A stretch of DNA of 64,000 nt, from the NCBI GenBank assembly GCA_018340805.1, contig JACMZG010001863.1:53933906-53997905 (forward strand). The letters run 5' to 3'. Below the pieces are notes generated by a model that saw only the letters and a list, made by a program, of their open reading frames with translations, was not told the origin of the DNA and did no database searches. The DNA comes from Microvelia longipes (Eukaryota; Arthropoda; Insecta; Hemiptera; Veliidae). Below, piece by piece: positions 35,711-47,850 of the stretch; within the stretch, counting starts at the first letter, position 1, and every line of letters begins with the position of its first letter. The position numbers and the translations under genes were made by a program.

Positions 35711-37090
35711 TTAGTAAGAGAGCTAGAAGTTATTTATTTATTTATTACAAAGAAAAAATCATTTCTCTATAGACGACAATCCATTTAAGGCAAAAAAAAT
35801 GAAATTTTTTTGGCCTCTTGTTTTTTTGAAAATTCGCTAAACACAAACAATGTGCGTTGGGCCAAAAAAGATGGATTAATCATATCCTTAACTTCCTCCA
35901 AGAGGAGGATCTTTTATGTACGAAATGTTAGTTCTTAGATGTTTGTTTCTATGGAGTACGATAACTTTTGAACGCTTTCTTGGATCGAAATGAAACTTGG
36001 TACAACAATCAACCTTGTTAATGCCCCGAGCCTTCGTGTTTATGAAATATGCGTGAATGTGTGACGTCATTAACCCACAATAATGACCCCCACAAACATT
36101 TCAAAAAATCACAAATTTTCAAACGTGTTTAGATCAGGTTGGAATATTTTACACGTGTACAACTTCAAACAGTTAACAAAAATACAAAGTTAGATTATAT
36201 TATCAGTATTATTTCTGGTTTTATTGATTGACATATATAACGTAATGTAAAAAATCACTTTTGAAATTTAAAAATTCGCTTATATTGTGGCAATACGTCA
36301 CTTATATAATCTTGTAATATGAAAAACCGATATTGGGCAACACTTTTGTGGCCACCAAGTGGTCACAGAGAGCTGCGGGAGCCGCGAGGCGATTCAATGT
36401 CTGGTAATCAGATCGAAGTTGTAATAATAGTATCATATATTTTAAGGTCTGTAAAAACTAAATTGGCCTTTTTTCATTTGCCAGACTTGTTCTTTCAACG
36501 ATTTTAAAACTAAACGTGTTATTTTGTTGAACAAACAAACGAATTTATTTTTAATATTTACTAGCTGTATTTAATACCTATTAAAACTACCAAAAATCTC
36601 GACATCAAAGGAAAAATCTTTTTAACTTCTGAATCACAGTCTAAAGTTTTTTGGTGAGAATCCTCTGAAATACCAACACACGACTTCTAAAAGAGTTTTA
36701 GTCTGAGTTAATATTACTAAAAATACGTAAGAGTTGACTAGTTACATTCTGGTGATAAAATTTCTTTTTTTGTCACCGCCACGTGTGTCGATGGGAAAAT
36801 TTATTTGCATATTTTATGTGTTAGGAGGTATCAGATGTTATGTTCCAGGTGACAGCGCTTTTCATTTTGACGTGACAGTGTCATTATATAGATAACATTT
36901 ACTAAAAAAAACATTCTCGGTATTTTATTTTATATTTTATAGATTGAACTAGGTTATAGAATGACCCAAGAATCTAATAAACGCTTGGGTTTATTTAATC
37001 TCAGCTAATCAATGGTCTATTCGGCTAGGGTAAGAATGTTTCTCTCCGTTAAAGTAGGAATGCTTCTTCCGGCTAAGATAGTAATGCTTT
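35711..37090. other. Intron sequence, no gene recognised
   Basis: 35930-36070 resembles 5722-5860 loosely (GATAACTTTTGAACGC, TGACGTCATTAACCC). Nothing else stands out. Confidence 0.4.
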
Positions 37091-37100
37091 TTTTAACGCT

Positions 37101-37260
37101 TAAACCCGTAGGGTCATTTTAGTGTTTTCCCTCATTCAACTAATTAACCCCTGAGTTTGTACACTTCCATCATCTAGGAAGCACACCCTCCGTAAATGGT
37201 GCACATATGACTAGTTCATCTCTAGCTTAAACAGACTCTATTCAAACTCACTTCTCTGCC
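37101..37260 (+). repeat. Repeat X, plus-strand copy
   Basis: Starts AACCCGTAGGGTCATTTTAG, followed by TAGGAAGCACACCCTCCGTA and CATATGACTAGTTCATCT. Also found at about 40156 (+) and ending at about 51050 (-). Each copy leads into degenerate CTAGAC/CTGGCTAG short repeats. Confidence 0.75.
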
Positions 37261-37369
37261 TAGTTCACAGTGTGACTAGTTCATCTAGACCAGCTAGAAG
37301 ACTCCGGCCTAGGCTCGCCGCTTGACTAGGACTACATGACTCTACTGGCTGTATAAAATAGAAACTGGT

Positions 37370-37725
37370 GTCAAAATAAAACTCGATAAAATATAAAACT
37401 AAAGATTGGTGGAGACTAACATAAAATACTAAAACTGGTGGAATATAAACTGTGTATAAATATAAAACGATGGTATAAAATATAAAACCTTGGTGGTTAT
37501 ACAATATAAAACTGGTATAAAAACTGGTGGTAATAAAATCTAAAACTGGTGGTATAATTAAAATATAAAATATAAAACTGGTGTGTAAACTGGTGGTATA
37601 AAATATAAAACTGGTGGTATAAAATATAAAACTGGTGGTATAAAATATAAAACTGGTGATATAAAATATAAAACTGGTGGTATAAAATATAAAACTGGTG
37701 GTATAAAATATAAAATTGGTGGTTA
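37370..37725. repeat. 21-bp minisatellite
   Basis: The unit GGTATAAAATATAAAACTGG plus T is diverged at the left and nearly perfect at 37590-37715. Confidence 0.9.
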
Positions 37726-37797
37726 ATATTGAATTAATTATGATGTGTCAAGGTATTGCTAACTATCATTGCGAGTGAATTACAACGTATTATAAAA

Positions 37798-38545
37798 ATC
37801 AGGTACGGGTACATCGGAACTTTCTCATCACATCGGATTCGCTACGCTTATCCTCCCTGCTTCGGACTCGCTTCGCTCGTCCTCAGAACACCAGATTTAT
37901 ACTGCAACATGTCTTTAGACTTGCTTCGCTCGTCCTTAAATAGTAAATGCTACCGATTCATTCTCAACGGTCACCCATACACACTGGATATACTTGTGTC
38001 GATTAAAACAAAACTTAGTGTACTTATTAATAAGTATAGGTACACACTTGTACTAAATTTCAACTCAATTGAATCATTTTCTTATTAAAAAAAACGTACA
38101 CAAGTCATTCAATAAAAATGTAACTAATGCTGATAATAAGATGAAACTTGTCACATATGTTATTCTTATACATGACTATATACGTGCTAAATCTCAATCT
38201 GATCAAATTATTTTTCCGCGTAAAATAATTTTTTGAAATTTTCAGTCATTATTTCGAGTTAATCTTCGGAATAGCACAACTACAGCGGTAGACTGGTTTT
38301 TGTAAAAATCAACACCGCAACTCTCTAGCATAAATTCACTGGGCGCTACGATGATAACTGACACAGACACACTCACACAAACACACACACACACACACAG
38401 ACAACTTTATAAAATTTACTCAGGAGACCTATTAAACATCTGAAACGGATAATTCTGATTTCATCTCGGTTTCGGATTTTTTTGCAAACACAATACTTTT
38501 TTTTATATACCTAAAGTATAAATGAGGAAAAGTAAAAATTATTTA
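37798..38545 (-). repeat. Repeat Z, long minus-strand copy
   Basis: Outer end GGTACGGGTACATCGGAAC, then TCACATCGGATTCGCTACGC, GGACTCGCTTCGCTCGTCCT, CTAATGCTGATAATAAGATG and GCATAAATTCACTGGGCGCT. A CA microsatellite (about 38370-38400) and the inner end TAAATGAGGAAAAGTAAAAA follow. One of the most complete copies. Confidence 0.85.
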
Positions 38546-38995
38546 AAAACCTAAATATTTTTGCTTAGATTTATGAAAATAATATCTTTGAATGGAGGTT
38601 TTAAACAGCTCTGACGTTGAGACCAAAATTAGGGGTTACTTAACTCTTGGGTTTCCTGCCCCACGGAGAGGCAGGCAAATTACTGCCCCCTGGGATCCTT
38701 GCCATTCTCCAAATTTAAATCCCTATCCTGACCCTAGATTTCCAGCGGCTATTTAAATCTTTACCTGTCATAACACTATAAATTTATACTTTAAACATAC
38801 TCTAATATGGTTTCTCATAAAATTTGAATATGTAAATGAATTGCATTAATGTAATAATTATGTAAAGCAAAGTAACCCAGCTGGCGTAAAACTTTTTAAA
38901 AAGTTTAGAGATTAAAAAAAATTTCCGAATTTTAAAACACTAATTTTATAACTCTCGTCTTTAAGATAACATGATACGTAAAAAACATGGTGTTA
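38546..38995. other. No gene recognised
   Basis: Spacer between a minus and a plus copy of repeat Z. Confidence 0.5.
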
Positions 38996-39660
38996 TTACT
39001 TTTCCTTATATATAGGAAAAGTATTGTGTTGCCAAAAAATCCTAAACCGGGATGTCACCGGTATTATTCGTTTTAAGAGATTTTAATTTCCCATGAGTGG
39101 TTTTCGCAAAGAAGTCTGTATGTGTGTGTGTGTCTGTTATCATCGTATAGCGCCTAGTGTATATACGCTAAAGCGTTGTGCTAATCAGTATACCGCTGTA
39201 GTTGTGCAATTCGGAAAATAATTTATTTATGACGACATTCACCTGCAATAATGACTCAGTAAAAATTTTGAAAAATTATAAAACGCGACAAACTGATGCG
39301 ATCCGATTGAAATTTTGCACGCATGTAGCCATGTATAAGACTAACATATGTGCCAAGTTCCAACTCATTATCAGAATTAGTTCAATTTTTTTAAACGACT
39401 TGTATACGTTTTTAAAAAATTGTAAAACTCAGAAAATAATCTAATTGTCTAGAAATTTGGATTAAACATATACCATTACTTAAAAAATAAGTACACCAAG
39501 TTTCGTTTCAAAATAACAAGTATATCCATGATATTTGGTTGATCATGAAAGTTAAGCAGCAACGAGCGTGGTCAGTGCCTGGATGGTTGACCGCTAGGAT
39601 TGAAACGAATCTATTCAAGCGAAGCGAGTCCAATGACGTTTTGCAGAATACATTTATACT
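38996..39660 (+). repeat. Repeat Z, plus-strand copy
   Basis: Begins in the palindrome TACTTTTCCTTATATATAGG AAAAGTA, then GGATGTCACCGGTATTATTC, a GT run, TATATACGCTAAAGCG, TGCGATCCGATTGAAATTTT, CATGTAGCCATGTATAAGAC and GCGTGGTCAGTGCCTGGATG. It lacks the outer end. Head to head with the copy at 37798-38545. Confidence 0.85.
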
Positions 39661-40155
39661 TAATACTTACTGTCTATAAGGACAAGAAACTGTGCATTTT
39701 ATGCCTTCAAAGAGGGCAGAATATTTAACCTTCATCCATCATACGGAGGATTGATAGAGACAAGAAAAAGAAGGTGTAGTGAGGTTGGATGATATCAGAG
39801 ATTGAAAATGACCCAAATTTTTGGACTAGCGTATTAACCAGGCTTGCCTCCTCACTCTCTGTACCTACCATTTGCCTTTAAATCCGTGTTGGACATTATA
39901 ATACACTATAGTTTATATATAAAAACCCTTTAGGCATAAGAAATAGTGTTTGTTTGATAAATAACGAAATTAAGGCAATATGTAAACAGTTTTCGAATTA
40001 AATTATAATTTTAAACCAGAGTAGCCAACTGCTCAAATTTTAAACAATTTGAGAGCCAACTGTATCTCTAATTCAATTGAAGAGATAAAATATTATTTGC
40101 TGTTCTAGTTTAGACGGTAATTGTTAATCTAAATTTGTTTAAATTTTTTTATCCT

Positions 40156-40450
40156 TTAGGGTCACATTAGCTTTTCCCCTCACTCAAATCTCAGTCAACA
40201 AGTCCAACCCAGAGTTTATACAAATCCAATCATCTAGGAAGCACACCCTCCGTACATGGCGGCACATATGACTAGTTCACAGTGTTCCCAACTCGATCCA
40301 AACTCACCGCTCTGGCTAGTGTCCGCGACTAGTTCACAGTATGCCTAGTTCATCTAGACCAGCTAGACTCTGGCTAGTGTCCTCGACTGTCACTTCGTTC
40401 CTAGTATCTTACGTTATTCGCGTCACCGCCTTTACTTTCACTGACTAAGT
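40156..40450 (+). repeat. Repeat X, plus-strand copy
   Basis: TAGGGTCACATTAGC, CATCTAGGAAGCACACCCTC and GGCGGCACATATGACTAGTT, followed by CTGGCTAGTGTCC repeats and CACTTCGTTCCTAGTATC. The last phrase is inverted near 50555. Confidence 0.75.
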
Positions 40451-40559
40451 TTTCGAACTTTCGAAGGCTCAGTATATCTTTCCGACCTTCATCTCCCCCA
40501 GCCCGCAGAACATTAACTATATTTGTGAGCTTGAGACAACGAAAACGTGGATCCAGACT

Positions 40560-41040
40560 TGTCTAGTCTGGATCGTTAGGGAATTATCTGAAGAGATAAG
40601 CGGTGTCCAAGTGTTGGAAATCTTTAACCCCGTGTCCCTGGTTGATGTTATTCCTGTGCCTAGCAATCTCTATAGCTTCCCTGACGAGCCTGTTACGATT
40701 TCGAGAAACACTCGCTAGTACCTCGGTATTCTCAAAATTAATAAAAGGACCAGTATCTCGTGTTTACTCTGCGACCGCGGACCGACAATCGTCGTCAATG
40801 GTGTGTTTGATGTGCTCGGCTAAACGCGTAGATATGATTCTGCTTGTCTCTCCGAGGGAGAATTTCCCACAGCTACAAGTGATCTTGTAGACATCACTAG
40901 TTTTCCATGGAAGGCAATCTTCAACACTTCCAAGAAAATTTCTGGTAGTGGAACAGGTATTAAAGATAGTTCCAATATCGTTGCGTGCCTAAACCTTTCT
41001 GATCCTATCCGTAGTTCCTCATGACAATAACCGCGGAACC
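40560..41040 (-). pseudogene. Penelope-like retroelement: GIY-YIG endonuclease remnant
   Basis: On the minus strand, 40915-40600 reads VYKITCSCGKFSLGETSR, then STRLAEHIKHTIDDD. This is the CxCG-x-GxT-R-x-EH layout of the GIY-YIG endonuclease of Penelope-like elements, with the YIG tyrosine lost. A stop follows AVAE. The frame then continues with VLASVSRNRNRLVREAIEIA and RHRNNINQGHG, as in the family's C-terminus. The upstream RT is not seen. TCATGACAATAACCG near 41020 also occurs near 28575. Confidence 0.8.
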
Positions 41041-41059
41041 ATACGCAGTTAATTATACT

Positions 41060-41985
41060 AGTTCTAGTTTGGGTTTTCAGTACATTAAGAGCTTCAAAAC
41101 ATTCATATGGGGCTAAAAGCAGATACTTATTGAAATACTAAAAAGCCAATTTCGTCATTGGTCATTAGAATATGATAGTTAATTCCTTTTTTGACAGCTT
41201 GTTTAACAATACTTTGAAGCGTAACATCACTAGTCTATAGTCCCAGATTGAGTAGCTCAGTGAATTAAGATTAGTTTTTGATTCCAAGAAAGAATAATAA
41301 ATAGGGGATTGGGACCGGAACAAGCAATAAAATTCTACAGCCTCTGACTTGAATTATAATTTCTTTTTTTTTTTCATTCATTTATAAAATATCAATTTTT
41401 CATGAAAAAGTTTAATATTTCCAATATGATGAATGTTTCGCCCGGATACGAGTTAGGGGTGAATTTTATTTAACCAAAGATATATGAGATTTCTTTTTAT
41501 TAGATATTTCATCAGATGTTGGATTCTGTGAAAATGAAAGTTGAAATACTGGATGAGATTAAATAAAGGGAGAGAGGATGGAAAAGAAAATTCTGAGTAG
41601 TTTAGACGAAAAAGGAGAGATTTCGTGAGAAATATAAGATAATTATGAAACAGAACGTAGAACTTTATTAAAACAGAATGATTCAGTAAAACCTAGTCGA
41701 TTTTTCTTCGTGATTTTGTGTATTTGTGAGTCGAAGTTATGTTAATGATAATTGTAAGAGAAGGAGGGTTCAAGCCTTATACGAAATCATTCACCCATTA
41801 CTACAAAATGAGACATTTATCACCAAAATACCTCTTTATGGGTGAATCATAACACTCTACTACAAAATGATGTACCATCAACACAATATTGTACAATCAT
41901 TAAAAACAATATTATAAAACTATCGCCATAAAGCCATTTATGGGTGATGTTTAATTAAACACCCAAAACAACAGTTCAAGTTCAT
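41060..41985. other. Intron sequence, no gene recognised
   Basis: AT-rich. 41785-41960 has loose repeats around ACTACAAAATGA and TTTATGGGTGA. Confidence 0.45.
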
Positions 41986-41989
41986 ATAT

Positions 41990-42048
41990 GTACTTGTACA
42001 TGTTCATATATATATATATATATATAAATAATATTATATATTATATAT

Positions 42049-42082
<34 letters not shown>

Positions 42083-42105
42083 ATATATATTTACATATTG
42101 TTCAA
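41990..42105. repeat. TA microsatellite
   Basis: Imperfect TA tract with TAATATTATATTATA interruptions. Confidence 0.9.
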
Positions 42106-42371
42106 TATATATTGTACTTGTATTTGTGATGGTACAGTCGTCGTATACCATCGCACAGTGTGCGAACACATGTGTGATGGGTCGATGCCAAAATATTTCT
42201 TCATGACGATCATGTATAAATAATATATATATATCACATTTTTTTGTAAAACGTAAATAGGTAGGGAAGCTACATTCCATAAATTGGCAGCTCTTTAGCG
42301 AATTTATATTGGAAATATTTGCAAATGGGATAGGCGTCATAACAAGAGGCGAACCCACAACCAAGACACAC

Positions 42372-42454
42372 ACATATATATATTATATATATATATATAT
42401 ATATTTATAATATATATATATATATATATATATAGATATATATATATATATAAT

Positions 42455-42486
<32 letters not shown>

Positions 42487-42580
42487 ATATTATAATAATA
42501 TATATATATATATAATATATATATATTATATATATTATTATATATATATAGTATATATATATTATTATATATAATTTGTG
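42372..42580. repeat. TA microsatellite
   Basis: About 200 bp of TA repeats ending in a short GT run. The minus-strand frame through it is only a Tyr/Ile string. Confidence 0.9.
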
Positions 42581-42997
42581 TGTGTGTAAAAATGTCACGC
42601 TATCGTTTGAACGGATAAATATTTCTTAGTAAAACATGGTATGCAAATCAATCTTAGGGACGACACGAACCCTATTGAAAACCAGGTTATTGTTTCGTCA
42701 TTACCCTGATTTGTTGAGCCACCAAATTTTTTAAAAATCGGCATAATTGAAGGTATGTATGTTGGGGCGTTGAATCGAAAATTTTGAACAAAAGTCGAAA
42801 AAACCGAAAAATCTAAATTGAAGGACAGTAAAAAAATGATAGAGTGGGGTGCCGTTTTTTGGGGTGCTGAATAAAAAAAAAACCCCGGTCCGAAGTCGAT
42901 AAGACTTGTCAAAGCTTGGGTTTCCATATTCGAATCTTGGTACCAGCGCTTATATTTTATCATCTTACTAACTGTATTTAAGTTAATAACTTCAATA

Positions 42998-43398
42998 TAA
43001 TTCTGGCACGGAGGTCCGCAAGCCGGGCGAGTTTTCTTTAAAATTCGCGCTTAATCAATTATTTTTTTGCTTAATTTTTCGAAGTGTATTTAATAACCTG
43101 AACAGTAGCGTCAAAATTTGATATTTAATTATTCAAATTTCTTAAAGAAAATGCGCTAAAATTAGCAATAAATGAGCTGCAAATGAGCACAAATAATTCT
43201 GTGCTGTGCAGAGTGTAATCTATGGAATAAATGTGCGCATTTTCTTTGAAAAGTTCAAAAAAATTAAATGACAAGTTGTGACGCTACTGCTCAGGTTAAT
43301 TAATATATACCTAAAAATTAAACAAAAAGTGGATTGATGAGCAAGAAAGCGCGCATATCATAGAAAATTCCGCTCGGTGAACCTCCGTGCCAGAATTA
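42998..43398. mobile_element. Foldback MITE, about 400 bp
   Basis: Ends ATTCTGGCACGGAGGT and ACCTCCGTGCCAGAAT. Internal symmetry includes CTTAAAGAAAATGCGC / GCGCATTTTCTTTGAA and AACCTGAACAGTAGCGTC / GACGCTACTGCTCAGGTT, so the arms span most of the element. No clear target duplication and no ORF. Confidence 0.8.
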
Positions 43399-44012
43399 TT
43401 CTATTTAATCATGGAAATCATATTTAATGTATACAACAAATTTAGGGGGCGGGGAGGTTAAGAGAAAGTTAACCGTATATAAAACGATACTAAAAGAGGA
43501 AATGAACCAAGATTCGGAAACGAGGTTATGAATCGAGGATTTGGATAAGGGAAATATACCTTTACTGGGTATGTGGAGGAAAGGTGGGTAAATGTTGAAT
43601 GTAAATAACAAATATAATCAAATTAATGTAAATTGGTTATTTTTATCCCTTACGCATGCAATACTTCCATAATTTCAATTTGATTGCGTCTATATCGCTA
43701 TTTGATTAAAGACTTCTATATTTTTTTACTTTCTCTCATTTATGCGTAGGTATGTAGAAAAGTATTATGTATTGCTCTTAAAAATTCGAATCCAGAATTA
43801 AACCTGAATCTTCGACTACAATTAAAGGTGAGGATAAAGGAAAAAACGTGTCGCCACCGTTTTCAACGGAAATGGAACAATTAGTACGTTCACACACACT
43901 TCTAGATCTGCGGATCTTATAGGATACGATCTCTCAATACGCTAATATTAGCTGTATGAACCATGCGGAGGGGATCCGATCGCATACGCTAGAAATAGGG
44001 ATATGGAATTAC

Positions 44013-44418
44013 AGTCTATCGTTTAGTTTAAAAATCTTGGACAGGTCAGTTTAGACACCCATGATTCTTAAGAAAAAAAAAAATCCCTGCAAGAAGGGAG
44101 CGGGAAAAAAAACTATGTAAAAAATCAGGTTTTTTACCGTATTTTCTTGGCGATGTTTTTTTTTTACATTTATTTTGTGTAGTTTTATTTTAAAATAATG
44201 TTTAAGAATTTGAAAAGTAGTTTTCAAAAACAATTTAATCACAAGAGAACCACAAACAAGTGAAGGATTTGCTGGAAGAAGGTTTTTTTCCCTACAGCGG
44301 TTTATTATGGTAGGGATTTTTTTTCTCTTTTTAAGTGAGAGGTTGGCAGCGGCTTCTCTGATTGGTCAATCCCCAAAATACTTATGACCTTGGGGATTTT
44401 TAAACTAAACGATAGACT
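44013..44418. mobile_element. MITE with 28-bp inverted termini
   Basis: AGTCTATCGTTTAGTTTAAA at 44013, its inverse ending at 44418, about 406 bp. The interior is homopolymer-rich and has no ORF. The target duplication was not resolved. Confidence 0.75.
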
Positions 44419-45175
44419 TTAAATGGTTCCCCCGATGCACTGTATGCACCTTTAGAGGACGATTGTATTTAACGGAAACCCTTCTCTTCGAAACTTATAT
44501 TTCACTTTATTTCACTTGACTATTACCATTTTTGATCAAATAACTTTTGGAATATATTTTTTTTACGTAACTTTATTATTATGCAAAGAAATCACAATTT
44601 AATTAAATATATTTTTTGTTTTAAACACTCTTATAACCAAAAGTGAACCTTCACTATAAAGACGCGATGTGTTTAGGGATCAGTTATCACGTAATCTCAC
44701 TCGATCGACTAACAAATACGGTGCAAGAACCATATCTTATATAATGCGTATCCAATGCGTATCGTATTTAAATACGTTGTGTGTACGTAATACATTTGTC
44801 CCATATAGAGTTTAAAAGTATTGGAGAAGTCTATAAAGTTTGTGTTTTTCTCTGTGAAGGACTAACACGCTTAATGTCAACTGACTTTAGTTCTAGAATT
44901 TTTTTTATTTTCTTATGATTCATGATTTAATAACTTCAAACTAGGTGAGAATAACATTAAATATGTACAATTAACTACTACACCATACTAAGAAGTAAAT
45001 ATTTTATCATTTGATACTACCGAGTTTTGCAAAACATTCTCGCACAATTATATTGTGTCAAGTAATATTTTACTAGACATGTTTATAACCTGATGATAGG
45101 AAGGGTGTAGTAGTGTTACGAGTGCCCGAGGGAGTAGTGGTGGGTTGGTGATAAAGTTGAAATTAAGTACGGAAA
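44419..45175. other. Intron sequence, no gene recognised
   Basis: AT-rich; nothing identified. Confidence 0.45.
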
Positions 45176-45425
45176 TCAACTTTTTTTTTCTCTTGAACTT
45201 TTCAATTATTTTATCAGGAGCAAAAGTTTATTATGATGTCATTATCCGTTATTAATGACCTAGCAAAAATTAAAATCCATGAAACACGCAACATTAATCG
45301 GGTTAGTAGTAGTACCATATAAGACCAATAAATGTACCAAGTTTCAACTAACAAGTAATCAATTAAATGACACATATACGTTTTTTTAATCATTTAAAAG
45401 GTTGTATTTACCGCAAGTTGAAGAA
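45175..45425 (+). repeat. Repeat Z, decayed plus-strand piece
   Basis: AGTTTATTATGATGTCATTA, TGAAACACGC and CCATATAAGACCAATAAATG follow the order of Z copies, heavily diverged. Confidence 0.45.
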
Positions 45426-46018
45426 GCAATCGAAGAATCAGTTTAACTAATAAAGTTATAACTAATAAAGTTATTCACTAATATAACTTTATTATTTGAG
45501 AGCTCGAGTGTTGCCCCGCTTGCTGATGATGGCGTTATGCCGAAACCGGTCCAGGGATATTCATATCTAATAGCAAGTATCGACGGTAGCTGATTCTTCA
45601 ATTGTTTTTTTTAATCGTTGGTGAAAAGGTTTGCACGAGTGCTTGCCACATAGACAGTTCGGTTTCGTTCCTGGTCGGGGACTCTGAAATTTTTATGCCA
45701 GGGATGTAAATCCTTACATGTTCCGTCTTTTGGTACGTCAAACCGGTGGATATTAGCCTATGCGAAGTCTGGTTCGAGTAAAAGATCTTTAACTGTTTAT
45801 TTATTTACATACTTGAGGTTACTTTATTACAATGTTTCTCAATTGTCAAAATGTTACAATGAAATGAACAAAACAAGAAAAACAAATAAATTGTAAATTA
45901 TTACATAGACTGCATAAACATAGCCAGCATAACTTGATTAATAAAAACAAAAATATAGAACTTGTTGAAATGAACCTGGGTCTAGGCAAAATTTGGTATC
46001 GTCATTAGTAGCTTATAT
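45426..46018. other. Intron sequence with a CTGATGA...GAAA motif
   Basis: 45517-45556 carries CTGATGA, a short stem and GAAACCGGTC. It resembles a minimal hammerhead core (see findings). Nothing else was recognised. Confidence 0.4.
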
Positions 46019-46026
46019 AATATATG

Positions 46027-46567
46027 CTTAGAATAATACTATATATAGAAGGAGCACTACTGATAACACGAAAGCCGGTTCACTGGTGCAACTAAGTAAT
46101 GCTGCCACCCTTACAATATAAAATTTTCTAAAAAAAGTTGGCAATACTTCCGGTTGCTGAATTATTATGTTCTATTATTAATTAATCATTGATTATTCAT
46201 AAAATACTAATATAAATATCGGTGCATTACAATATTTTATGCATTTTAAATTGTAGTTTAACGTATTTATTAAAATTATATATAAAAAGTAGTCCTCGTC
46301 AACTAAATGTAGATTCTTGTATTCCGCCACCCTTTTGCCATCTAAGACCAGTTTTATTAAATACTCAGCAGGTGTTTTAAGTTATTATATTTGTTCTTTA
46401 CGATCTTTCTTCATTAATAGATATTTATGACACATATTTAAAATAATGTTTTATTGTTAGGTTGGCAGCATTACTTAGTTGCACCAGTCAACCGGCTTTC
46501 GTGTTATCAGTGGAATTACATTGTGTTTACGGTCCTGTGCTCCTTCTATATATAGTATTATTCTAAG
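46027..46567. mobile_element. 8-bp-TSD MITE (family 3), 541 bp, most complete copy
   Basis: Termini CTTAGAATAATACTATATAT and inverse. Subterminal arms hold CACGAAAGCCGGTT and GGCAGCATTACTTAGTTGCA. Perfect octamers AATATATG at 46019-46026 and 46568-46575. No ORF. Confidence 0.93.
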
Positions 46568-46575
46568 AATATATG

Positions 46576-47850
46576 TTTCTAGCAGGGAAGCATGGTCTGG
46601 CAATGGGGCACGTGTTGTTTCTAATAGAGGCTATAGAAACTTATGGTAAAGTTTCAGTTAACTGTGGATTACACGTAAAATACCTGCACTAGAACTTACA
46701 AGGTAGAACACTATTTTATATCTAAGGGAGTAAGCAAAAAAAGCTCAACGACATGGCCTACTTGCTATCTGATTTATCACCTCTCCCTAATAACTATCAC
46801 CTCTACCTAATAAAGTAAATAGTAGGTATACCGATTTATGAGGGTTACTGATGATTGCATATCTGATATCTTATATTATATTTCATATACTTTTCACACA
46901 CGAAAAGTATATGAAATATATTTAAATTAACAATATTAGTATGGAAATTTGACTCTTAAATTTAAATTGACTTTCCGTTTATCTGAGGGTCGTCAACTTG
47001 ATGGATTAGTTCTAAAATTAATATTTATATCCATTTTTACAATTTTTATGTTTTTAAATCTACTTCTTTATATGTTGTTATTTTAATTAAAACATCTGGT
47101 ACGGGGTACCTCGGTAGAAAAATATTACAACAAACACCCATTAAATCAAATAATACGGGAAACGGGAAATGCTTTTATACTATTTTCAAGAACAGAAAAA
47201 AACTTCAAGGTCACACTTAGAAGCAATATATTTTAACATATCAAATTTTTGTCTATTTTTTTGTTGTTGTAAAACGTCTTAATTTTCAAAGGCGTAAACG
47301 AACTTACTTCTTCGTATAAATTATGTGAATCCAATAAATCTTGAGGCACGGCAGTGCCCCTGCCAAGTAAATATTTTTGCAATAACATGAAAATAAAACT
47401 AGTAATGCGTTGCATCAAGAACTCACGTAAAAATAATATATCTAATAAAATTTGGCCCGCCATATTGCCCGTGATTTTAAAATCAGTAATTTTGTACACG
47501 TTACCTATTTTCTTTTTTTTAATCTGCAGGAACTTTAAAACGATTTTTTCGTTGCAAGTCGCGATTCAAAGTCCGTAGCAGCGTCACCGTCGCTGATAAG
47601 AAATTGATAAAAAAAGAGTATTCAAGGTTATAATATTTATATGAATTTCTTAATGTTTGTCTTTTTTTCTTGAACTGATATGTGTCTATATTTTTGAAAT
47701 GGCGACCAATATGGTGGACCCTTTGAAAATAAAAATATTAGCAAATATGAGCAAAATATAGTTTTAAAGTACTTGCAGTAAAAAAAGTAAATATATGTGG
47801 CGTGTAAAAAAATTACTAAAATTACCGATTTTAAAAATACTACTAATAAA
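46576..47850. other. Intron sequence; short inverted pair
   Basis: 47096-47120 is an outer end of repeat Z (GGTACGGGGTACCTCGG), cut short. 47455-47545 and 47760-47850 are inverted relatives (GATTTTAAAATCAGTAATTT against AATTACCGATTTTAAAAA). Short ATG frames here have no family signature. Confidence 0.45.
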
